Assembly (NCBI GenBank): GCA_964621265.1
Contig: CAZULQ010000023.1
Coordinates: 1 to 28,941 of the forward strand
Origin: Porcipelethomonas sp964621265
GTDB lineage: Bacteria; Bacillota; Clostridia; Oscillospirales; Ruminococcaceae
Reading direction: 5' to 3'
Length of the DNA: 28,941 nt
The notes beneath the pieces were generated by a model. That model worked only from the letters and a program-made list of their open reading frames with translations, ran no database searches and was not told the origin of the DNA. Of this stretch, positions 22,169 through 28,941 are shown piece after piece; position 1 is the stretch's first letter, and each line of letters begins with the position of its first letter. Made by a program: the position numbers and the translations under genes.

Positions 22169-25100
22169 TTAATACGCCTGGTAATACAGGCAGTCATAGT
22201 CATTAAGCGTCATTTCCTTCTGACCCTTGACTTCGAGCAGAGCATTAGGGTTTACATACAGACATCCCGGATTATTTGCAAGACTGGTTTTTTCTGCAAT
22301 AATGCCACCAATTACAGCTATACCCGATTTTTCTATCTCCGAAATAGTACTGGAACTAATTGCTGTATTGCCATAAGCGTCATTATCAAGATAAAGCCTG
22401 TTTGTTACATATTTATACGATTTACCCAGTGGCTTTGTAACATCTAAATATGCTGTTGGTGCCATTATATATCCTGTTATAACTGCGTCATTGGAAATGG
22501 TGATTTTTGTATCCGATGATTTGTCATATTCTGCAAAGAAGAATACTCCGGGAATATGTTTTTGTTCAGATGGATTCTGTATTACATCAAACATTCCGGC
22601 ATTATACATTTCCTCATAAGTCTTTGTCATCAAAACAGCCTGTGTCTGAAATTCCGTTCCACCTTCAAGCAAAAAGTTTACCTTTTTCTTTCCATTATCA
22701 TCATCCACAATAATAGTTGTCTGTCCAAAATTGCAATATTCACCTATTTTTATATAGATATTTTCAGCAGACGGAGAAATCCTTATTGCTTTATTCATGA
22801 ACCCCTTAAATGTACATGATGAAGTAACCTCATAGCCTGCCACAGTCACTTTTTCCTCTTTAAGCAAACCACCCTCATATATGTTCATCTGCCCATTTCC
22901 GATTGAAAAATCATAAACGAGATTTTCTGTCTCACTTATATGGTCAAACGCTTTATCGGCCTGAATCTTTGCCTCATATTCCTGTTTTGAAACAGCAACA
23001 GAATTTTTAGATACATCTTCATATGATGTCCACTCAAGAAAACTCACATCAACTATTTCAGGCGCATATACTCTGGGTTTTGTATCAGGCTTTTCAACCT
23101 TTTTCATTGAATCCGGGAACGTTACTGTGTCAACAACTGCACGCAGAAAATCAGCATAACTATCTAAGTTTTCATAGTCATATGTTCCGATTTCTGTATA
23201 TGTAACACTATTTGAATCTGTTTCCTCACCTTCCTCAATCGCAGTTAAATCAGCCTTGGAAATCTTAAGCTCATAGCCGCCAAAGCCATCTTCATACTTC
23301 TCAAGCTTTACAGACTTGTCAATATCGTCAATGCAAATTACATTGTCATTCTCATTAAATGCATAATCGTTTACAGTTCTGAGGTAATCCCTGTTATCCA
23401 TCTGACTAGCGATGTAATATTCAATCTTATCAGCCTTAAGCTGAAAATCTGCAGTTATCGGGTCAACAACTATGTATTTATTTTCATCCAAGTATTCTCC
23501 ACGCCAGAATTTAACTTTAATTTGTCCCTTTGTATAATTCAAATTCAAATCGGATATATTTATTGTAGTTTCCCCATTAATCATTATGTCAGCAGAAACA
23601 GAGCCGGAAGAATAGCCTTCATAATATCCTCCTGCTTCATTATAGCTATAAAAATCTATATATGCTTTTACACTATCGCCAAAATAATGCTCATCAACAT
23701 ATTCATCTTTCATGGGATCATAACGCTGATTTTTAGACAAACTAATCGTAATAGAAAGTGGAGTTAAAGTTCTTTTATCTGTACCTTCAGGAACATAATC
23801 TGAAAAATCAAAATTCATTAACTGATATGTGCTACACCTTAAATCAATAGGCTTTTTACTTGATTCCTCATCAGTTACCCCATTATACTGTTGTGTAAGT
23901 AGATTTACATCTCTTGATTCAAGTACAGGTGGAGTATACTTATGTCCATTAATCTTAAATTCATAAACAGGTGAGGAATCAATACTGTTTGTGTGAATAA
24001 GGTTATCAGGATCAACATACAATCCGTCCTCAAAAGTTGCATCTACGGCTGTATTCTGAATATTAATGCTGTCAGCAACAATACAGCCTTCAGTCGTCGC
24101 CGAAGCTCTCAGATTAACACTGTCAGCAAGAACATTATTAGCCAGAGGATATTGATTCCCCACATTACCGCTGCCACACCATATATCAAGCTTTCCGAGT
24201 GAATATATATTACCACCCGTATAACTGAGACCGGTATGGTTATCAATCTTTTTCACAAAGCCTTCATCCCATGATCTCACTCCTGCATCAGTCGCTGACA
24301 AGAATATACTGGTCAGAGGATCATGCTGAGCATATAAATACACATCTCCGAATATATATGAAGCCTTATCCTGGAATGTTATGGAATCAGCCATAACAAT
24401 AACAGGATTTTCTTTTGACGCAAATCTGAAACGGTCACCAAAGTTTATGTTTTTTTCGACATAGATATACGGTAAGCTTTTGTAATTTATCATTTCATCA
24501 TAATCAATTATGTTGTTATTATTTTTATCCAGATTAAGGTCTGACTGAATCTGATGTCCTGCATTGTCAAATCTAAGATAATCACCGATATAAATACCTT
24601 CACTTTCCCTTGACAAAAGCAGATATGCATTTGCCGAAACTGTTACTCCGCCGTTAACATTAACAGGACTTTGAATAGCAGCATTCTGATTTCGTATCTG
24701 CCAGTTTGATACACCATTAACACCTACACTCGCACCGCCCATTACACCCATATTATCGGCTCCGCTGGTACTTTCAAGCGCAACAAGTGCATAGTTAAAC
24801 GGCATGCTGTTATCTACCTTTTCAGCAAGGAAATAACCCGCAACAGTATTCTCCTGCCCTGACATTTTAACAGTTGCAGATATTTTATACATATTTTTTG
24901 ATGAATTATATCCGTACTCTGTACCTGTTCCAAGCAGAGTAATCGTAGGATTACCCACAATAGTACCCATAGATTTATCTCCGCCCGGCAATTCAACAGC
25001 TACTTCAATAGCCTGCCCCTCGCTTTCGAGTGATGCAAACTGACTACTGAATTCCGGATTACTCTGCATAGCCTCGCAGATTGTATCAATTACAGAACGC

Positions 25101-25267
25101 GCTGTATACTGGGTCTGATTGTTAGCGTATGAATTAGCCGCACGTCTGTGTGCAGACGCAGCAAGGGTAAGTGCCGCAAAAACCAGCACAGTCATAACCA
25201 TCATAACTGAAATTACTGTGTATAAAACCGACCCCTTAACCTTTTTTCCACTGTTTTTTTCATTCAT
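22169..25267 (-). CDS. Giant PilX/PilK-like pilus protein, candidate tip protein
   Basis: A 1032-residue protein whose N-terminus (KGSVLYTVISVMMVMTVLVFAALTLAASAHRR, here about residues 11-42) looks like PilX or GspK: a helix without Glu5 followed by YTARSVIDTICEAM. The rest is extracellular. Residues about 200-440 have repetitive short beta strands (NVNGGVTVSANAYLLL, VIVMADSITF, NVLADSVNLRA) suggestive of a beta-helix. An EF-hand-like loop (DKNNNNIIDYDE) is at 247-258. The C-terminal 150 residues (VFFFAEYDKS, VITGYIMAPTAYLDV, AVIGGIIAEKTSL) resemble the bactofilin-like fold of large PilX-type proteins. PilX and PilK are normally about 200-500 residues, so this one is unusually long. It may cap the pilus and bind a target; that is inference. 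GGGTG precedes the ATG and the gene is in the pilC operon. Confidence 0.75.
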   Translation of the reverse strand: MNEKNSGKKVKGSVLYTVISVMMVMTVLVFAALTLAASAHRRAANSYANNQTQYTARSVIDTICEAMQSNPEFSSQFASLESEGQAIEVAVELPGGDKSMGTIVGNPTITLLGTGTEYGYNSSKNMYKISATVKMSGQENTVAGYFLAEKVDNSMPFNYALVALESTSGADNMGVMGGASVGVNGVSNWQIRNQNAAIQSPVNVNGGVTVSANAYLLLSRESEGIYIGDYLRFDNAGHQIQSDLNLDKNNNNIIDYDEMINYKSLPYIYVEKNINFGDRFRFASKENPVIVMADSITFQDKASYIFGDVYLYAQHDPLTSIFLSATDAGVRSWDEGFVKKIDNHTGLSYTGGNIYSLGKLDIWCGSGNVGNQYPLANNVLADSVNLRASATTEGCIVADSINIQNTAVDATFEDGLYVDPDNLIHTNSIDSSPVYEFKINGHKYTPPVLESRDVNLLTQQYNGVTDEESSKKPIDLRCSTYQLMNFDFSDYVPEGTDKRTLTPLSITISLSKNQRYDPMKDEYVDEHYFGDSVKAYIDFYSYNEAGGYYEGYSSGSVSADIMINGETTINISDLNLNYTKGQIKVKFWRGEYLDENKYIVVDPITADFQLKADKIEYYIASQMDNRDYLRTVNDYAFNENDNVICIDDIDKSVKLEKYEDGFGGYELKISKADLTAIEEGEETDSNSVTYTEIGTYDYENLDSYADFLRAVVDTVTFPDSMKKVEKPDTKPRVYAPEIVDVSFLEWTSYEDVSKNSVAVSKQEYEAKIQADKAFDHISETENLVYDFSIGNGQMNIYEGGLLKEEKVTVAGYEVTSSCTFKGFMNKAIRISPSAENIYIKIGEYCNFGQTTIIVDDDNGKKKVNFLLEGGTEFQTQAVLMTKTYEEMYNAGMFDVIQNPSEQKHIPGVFFFAEYDKSSDTKITISNDAVITGYIMAPTAYLDVTKPLGKSYKYVTNRLYLDNDAYGNTAISSSTISEIEKSGIAVIGGIIAEKTSLANNPGCLYVNPNALLEVKGQKEMTLNDYDCLYYQAY
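24494..24529 (-). other. EF-hand-like calcium loop in the PilX/PilK-like protein
   Basis: The 12-residue stretch DKNNNNIIDYDE (residues 247-258) has acidic or Asn residues at EF-hand loop positions 1, 3, 5 and 9, Ile at 8 and Glu at 12. Only the Gly expected at position 6 is replaced by Asn. It lies in a region predicted to be outside the cell. Confidence 0.5.
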
Positions 25268-25304
25268 ACAATCACCCGCTTACTATAATAATGTTTTATG
25301 TAAC

Positions 25305-26021
25305 TTACGGCTCAGTTGTCTTTTCAGGAATTGTTCCGATATCAACATCAGAAATCATTTCTGCATAATAAACCGAAATTGAAATATCACCTGTCAGAAT
25401 TGCTTCAGGACTTGTGTTATATGAACCGCCTCCGATAGTAATCGAAGTTATCTCAATTGACTTTCCTGATTCCTTTATATCCTGCATAAACTGCATAAGT
25501 CCTGCCCTTGTTGCACTGTAATCTATTGTTATAGTGCCGCATGGAAGGCTCTGGTTTTCAACCTTTTCTTCTTCCTTTGACTGTGTATCACCAGGTGTCA
25601 CAGTAAGGTCAGCAGACTGGCCAATTTCATAGTCCAATGAATCAACTGCCAGAGAATATGGCTCAAGTGTCACAATTGACGGGTCAGTAAATGCCGCACT
25701 TGATGTAATATAAATTCCGTTTTTGTCAATATACTCCTGAATGAAACGTTCAAGAGTATACGCACGCTTGATATCAACAAACAGGCTTCCTATTTCAACG
25801 CATTCATCATATTTTGTCTGAACACGCTCTGTTATTGTATCAACCTGATTTAATTTTGTTTCAAGTTCATACCACTGTGTCTTTGTATATTCAAGTGATT
25901 CTTCAGCTGATGAAATATCATCAAGCTTCGGACTTATGAACATTACAACGCCGACAACTATAATAGCGGCTACAAGTACTACCAGTACAATTACTCTGTC
26001 TCTATAACTAAGTTTTTGCAT
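25305..26021 (-). CDS. pilO: PilO-like alignment protein
   Basis: A 238-residue protein with one membrane helix near the N-terminus (about 10-28), a coiled coil (about 33-75) and an alpha/beta domain at the C-terminal side with TITIDYSATRAGLMQFMQDI, the pattern of PilO/GspM ferredoxin-like domains. PilO pairs with PilN to join the cytoplasmic PilM ring to the external part of the pilus machine. An acidic insert (about 145-160) and an acidic Thr/Pro tail (IPEKTTEP) are present. AAAGGA precedes the ATG. It starts 17 nt after pilMN and ends 37 nt before the next gene. Confidence 0.85.
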   Translation of the reverse strand: MQKLSYRDRVIVLVVLVAAIIVVGVVMFISPKLDDISSAEESLEYTKTQWYELETKLNQVDTITERVQTKYDECVEIGSLFVDIKRAYTLERFIQEYIDKNGIYITSSAAFTDPSIVTLEPYSLAVDSLDYEIGQSADLTVTPGDTQSKEEEKVENQSLPCGTITIDYSATRAGLMQFMQDIKESGKSIEITSITIGGGSYNTSPEAILTGDISISVYYAEMISDVDIGTIPEKTTEP

Positions 26022-26038
26022 AAACTATCCTTTCGCTG

Positions 26039-27589
26039 TTATTCAGTTACCGCTTCTGTCGGAAGTTCAATCGGTGAAAGCGGTATATTAAGTTCATAAT
26101 CTACGATTTTTGCTCCGAATTCATCATAAGATAAGCTATATCCGTTATATAATACATCTGCAAATTCAGGGTGAAGCAATAATTTTTCAACTATAAGCGC
26201 CGGAAGGCTCTGTGACGGGTCACCGTCTGCAGCTGTTCTTATACTGAGTGATACATTATAACCGCTGTATGAAAAATCAGTAATCTGTGTCCAGAGGCCA
26301 AGCTCATTGCCTGCATTTACCATTTCTGTTTCGATAATCTGAATATATTCATTTGAAATCGAAGGATGTGTTTTGAATGCATCAGCAGCCGCACTTATAT
26401 TGAGTCTGTACTGATTGATTTTTTCTTCCTGCGCAGACAATGTATCAAAAAGCTCCTTCTTTTCCAGTGTATCGCCGTTGTTCATATTATATTCTATTGA
26501 CGATAACTCGTCCTTAAGCTCCTGGTGCTGCATATCAAGGCTGAAGTATATGCCCGCAATAACAGCAGTAGTAAGACCAAGCGCACCGAGAAGCAGAACT
26601 GAATATGACGTATCTGACTTCATTTTGCTCTTTGGTGAAACATCTGAGTCAAGCAGATTTACCTTTTCCCTTGTCTTGTCTCTTTTGAAAAGTGCACCAA
26701 TTGCATTTGCATACTGTGAAAAATCAATACCGTCACAGCCCTTGACCTGAGGCGGAACATTGATTACAGAAACATTCAGATCCATCTGTTCAATAGCAGT
26801 GCGTATATCTTCAAAATTATCAAGATCGCCGTAGAAAATTACATTTTCAATTGTATCGGCGTCCTTTCTCGTTTTGTGGAACTGAAGCATTCTGAAGATA
26901 TTTTCATTGACTGCCTGAGTCATATAATCAGATGAAAAACCATAGTCAGCAGGATCTACATTTGTAAATCTTGAAAACGCAAGATTTGATTCATCATAAA
27001 GATTTATGCTTAAAAAGTTTCTGTCAATCTGTACTGCGAGAAGAGGCATCTTCAGACGTGACTTGATATCTGAAAGAATAATCTTTGAAATACAGTTGCA
27101 TCCAATCATTATGGATTTAAGCGAAATCGAAAGTGAAGAGAAAAGCTGCTTACAGCTGTCGATAATATCTGTCGGACAGGCTGTTGCAAGTATGTTTACA
27201 ATTGTAGAAACCTTACCCTCATTTTCAGTTTTTGTTTCATCCACAATTACATATGACATGCTGTATGTATCGTCGATACTAAGCTGTGCCTGCATTTCAG
27301 CACTAACCATCTTACCAAACTGCTTGGAACTCACCTTTGGAATAGAAAGCTCCTTAAAAATTGTAAGATTTGATGAAATGCTTAAAACCGCAGTTTTTTC
27401 CTTCATGTTTCGGGATTTAAGAACCTCGCCAATCTGCGAAGCTACACTTGCTATATCAACAATTTTACCATTTTCAATGCTGTTATCTTCAATATCAATA
27501 GTAGCAGCGTCAAGCACCTTAATTTTTCCGTTACTTTCTGTGCCCTTTATAATTCTGATATTCTTGTCTGTTATATCAAATGAAAGCAT
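26039..27589 (-). CDS. PilM-PilN fusion protein
   Basis: A 516-residue protein. Residues 1-300 are an actin-like PilM domain (MLSFDITDKNIRIIKG; phosphate-loop and core strands typical of the FtsA/PilM fold). KVNLLDSD at 309-316 is the PilN N-terminal motif that in other bacteria sits in the PilM groove. A membrane helix follows (about 329-350), then a coiled coil and an alpha/beta PilN domain. In most bacteria these are two genes; a PilMN fusion is known from Clostridioides difficile. Fusion fixes a 1:1 ratio and carries the binding peptide in cis. The start is set by AAAGGACGG before the ATG. It lies between pilC and pilO, as in the classical pilMNO order. Confidence 0.87.
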   Translation of the reverse strand: MLSFDITDKNIRIIKGTESNGKIKVLDAATIDIEDNSIENGKIVDIASVASQIGEVLKSRNMKEKTAVLSISSNLTIFKELSIPKVSSKQFGKMVSAEMQAQLSIDDTYSMSYVIVDETKTENEGKVSTIVNILATACPTDIIDSCKQLFSSLSISLKSIMIGCNCISKIILSDIKSRLKMPLLAVQIDRNFLSINLYDESNLAFSRFTNVDPADYGFSSDYMTQAVNENIFRMLQFHKTRKDADTIENVIFYGDLDNFEDIRTAIEQMDLNVSVINVPPQVKGCDGIDFSQYANAIGALFKRDKTREKVNLLDSDVSPKSKMKSDTSYSVLLLGALGLTTAVIAGIYFSLDMQHQELKDELSSIEYNMNNGDTLEKKELFDTLSAQEEKINQYRLNISAAADAFKTHPSISNEYIQIIETEMVNAGNELGLWTQITDFSYSGYNVSLSIRTAADGDPSQSLPALIVEKLLLHPEFADVLYNGYSLSYDEFGAKIVDYELNIPLSPIELPTEAVTE

Positions 27590-27608
27590 TTATTTCCGTC
27601 CTTTCAAA

Positions 27609-28802
27609 TTATCCTATAGTATCAAATGATGAGTAAAGTGCTGGGAGAACTGATGCGACAATTAAACCAACCATAACACCTAAAACAATAATCATAACTG
27701 GTTCGAGAAGTGAAACAAGTCTCTGAACAGCTGAGTCAGATTCTTCTTCATAATAGTCAGAAGTTTTTGTGAGAATTTCATCGAGCGAACCGGATTCCTC
27801 ACCTACATAAATAATAGAGCAGAACATGGAATCGAATATGTCAGTTCGCTGAACAGATGAAGAAAGGGTTGCGCCCTGTTTAACTTCATCAATTACCGTT
27901 TTGAACTTTTCGTCAATATACGAATTACCAAGAATTGACGAAGCACGATAGAGACATTCAACCATAGGAATACCGCTTGAATAGAGCGATGACATGGTTC
28001 TTGCAAATCTTGCTGTATAAATTGTAACAATAAGCTTTCCGAATGCAGGTCCCTTAATCAGAAATCTGTCGAATTTCAGTCGTACTGACGGCACCTTTAA
28101 AGCGTAACGTACAGCAAAAACAAGTACAATAACAACACCCACGAGGATATACCAGCGGTCAATGATAAAGTCACTGATTGCAAGCATTCCACGGGTCAGA
28201 GTAGGTATCTGAGAAGGGTCTGTGAACATCTCAGCAAAAGTCGGCATGATGAATGCGAACATTGCAATTACAATAACAACCGAAAGGAAAAGAAGAATAA
28301 TCGGATAAGTCATAGCACTCTTGACAGTATTATTCATCTTATTTTCCTTTGCATAGTGGTCAGACATTCTCTGCATGATAACGTCAAGCGAACCACTCGA
28401 TTCACCGGCACTTACCATTGAAATCAGAAACTGAGGGAAAGTGCCCGCATGCTTTTCAAGCGCTGAAGAAAATGATTCACCCTTCTGCACATTTTCGTAA
28501 ATATCCTGCCAGACTGCCTTAGCCGCATCCGTAGGCTGTTCCCTTGCAAGAATATCAAGCGCCTTGACAAGTGTCAGACCTGATGTAAGCATTGCGCTGA
28601 GCTGACGACAGTTAAACGCCAAATCCTTTGTCTTAAACTTTTTAAGCTTCTTTACAGCCTTTTCTGCCGCCTGGGAATAATCAGTACAGTAAAGACCCTT
28701 TTTACGTATTTTATCAAGAAAATCTTTTTCATCAGCTGCCTCAATGGTGCCACGTACAGTTTTACCATAAGCATCCTTTGCAACGTAAGAAAAATTAGGC
28801 AT
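27609..28802 (-). CDS. pilC: Type IV pilus platform protein PilC
   Basis: A 397-residue inner-membrane platform protein of the GspF/PilC family. An N-terminal segment (MPNFSYVAKDAYGKTVRGTI) is followed by two GspF repeats (about 64-187 and 267-390), each with LSAMLTSGLTLVKALDIL-like helices and a GESSGSLD or GEESGSLDE motif. Three membrane helices lie at about 165-187, 216-234 and 366-390. PilC sits between PilB or PilT and the growing pilus and passes motor movement to the pilins. GGGAGG precedes the ATG. It is the first gene of the operon pilC-pilMN-pilO-PilX/PilK-like-minor prepilins. No pilB is next to it here; pilB is with pilT at 17226-19979. Confidence 0.95.
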   Translation of the reverse strand: MPNFSYVAKDAYGKTVRGTIEAADEKDFLDKIRKKGLYCTDYSQAAEKAVKKLKKFKTKDLAFNCRQLSAMLTSGLTLVKALDILAREQPTDAAKAVWQDIYENVQKGESFSSALEKHAGTFPQFLISMVSAGESSGSLDVIMQRMSDHYAKENKMNNTVKSAMTYPIILLFLSVVIVIAMFAFIMPTFAEMFTDPSQIPTLTRGMLAISDFIIDRWYILVGVVIVLVFAVRYALKVPSVRLKFDRFLIKGPAFGKLIVTIYTARFARTMSSLYSSGIPMVECLYRASSILGNSYIDEKFKTVIDEVKQGATLSSSVQRTDIFDSMFCSIIYVGEESGSLDEILTKTSDYYEEESDSAVQRLVSLLEPVMIIVLGVMVGLIVASVLPALYSSFDTIG

Positions 28803-28870
28803 AACAACCTCCCGTTATATTTTGGTACAAATGCATAATTCGCTATTTATAAATGATTACAAAATCAACA

Positions 28871-28902
28871 GTTTATCATAAATAAATAATATTTATCATT
28901 AT
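28871..28902. repeat. Direct repeat next to the pilC promoter
   Basis: TTTATCAT occurs at 28872-28879 and 28892-28899, 20 bases apart, which is about two helical turns. The second copy touches the -10 box. The region is very AT-rich, so chance is possible. Confidence 0.3.
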
Positions 28903-28924
28903 AATAATCTGCAGCCAGTTTCAA
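28898..28924 (-). promoter_or_regulatory. Possible promoter of the pilC operon
   Basis: TATAAT (28898-28903) on the minus strand with TTGAAA (28919-28924) 15 bases upstream, which is a short spacer. A perfect TTGACA at 28930-28935 is too far away (26 bases). The start would lie about 90 bases upstream of the ATG. Confidence 0.4.
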
Positions 28925-28941
28925 ACGATTGTCAAACAATG

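Overview
The window looks like chromosomal DNA of a low-to-mid-GC, spore-forming Clostridia member, most plausibly a Ruminococcus-type gut bacterium. The evidence is an alpha/beta-type small acid-soluble spore protein gene, strong Gram-positive ribosome binding sites (AGGAGG, AAAGGAG), near-consensus sigma-A promoters (TTGACA-17-TATAAT), a clostridial type IV pilus locus with a fused PilM-PilN, and a secreted protein made of cohesin-like repeats. The genus is inferred; no rRNA is present.

Layout. Positions 1-2645 (minus) carry an incomplete secreted scaffoldin-like protein: signal peptide, a unique domain, three nearly identical cohesin-like modules, a Thr/Pro linker interrupted by a 100-N assembly gap, and the start of a fourth module. 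It has a strong promoter and a structured leader of about 165 nt. Next come a spore protein gene (3194-3373), a ClpC-type unfoldase (3485-5848), a 51-residue Cys/Gly/Asn-rich membrane-anchored microprotein (6033-6188, plus) and a divergent type IIA topoisomerase pair (6241-10480). A divergent promoter region then leads into valS (10829-13447). The valS leader has the layout of a classical leader-peptide attenuator rather than a T-box: a 17-codon ORF with two Val codons, three alternative pairings and a terminator. A SUKH (SMI1/KNR4) protein gene follows. On the minus strand there is a two-gene operon, a zinc-ribbon membrane protein and a GNAT acetyltransferase, with a 16-bp palindrome just downstream of its promoter.

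Positions 15781-28941 are a type IV pilus island. Minus-strand genes are pilB-pilT, then a separately promoted major pilin and a second pilin separated by a strong hairpin. The prepilin peptidase pilD is divergent on the plus strand. Facing it is a minus-strand operon in the order pilC, pilMN fusion, pilO, a 1032-residue PilX/PilK-like protein and two minor prepilins. Together these supply the extension motor (PilB), retraction motor (PilT), platform (PilC), alignment complex (PilMN, PilO), peptidase (PilD), two fibre-type pilins and a likely tip complex. No secretin or PilQ is present, as expected for a Gram-positive cell.

The best candidates for something undescribed are the valS attenuator, the riboswitch-like leader of the scaffoldin gene, the giant pilus tip-like protein with an EF-hand-like loop, and the Cys-rich microprotein. 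No rRNA, tRNA, CRISPR array, transposase or phage gene was seen.
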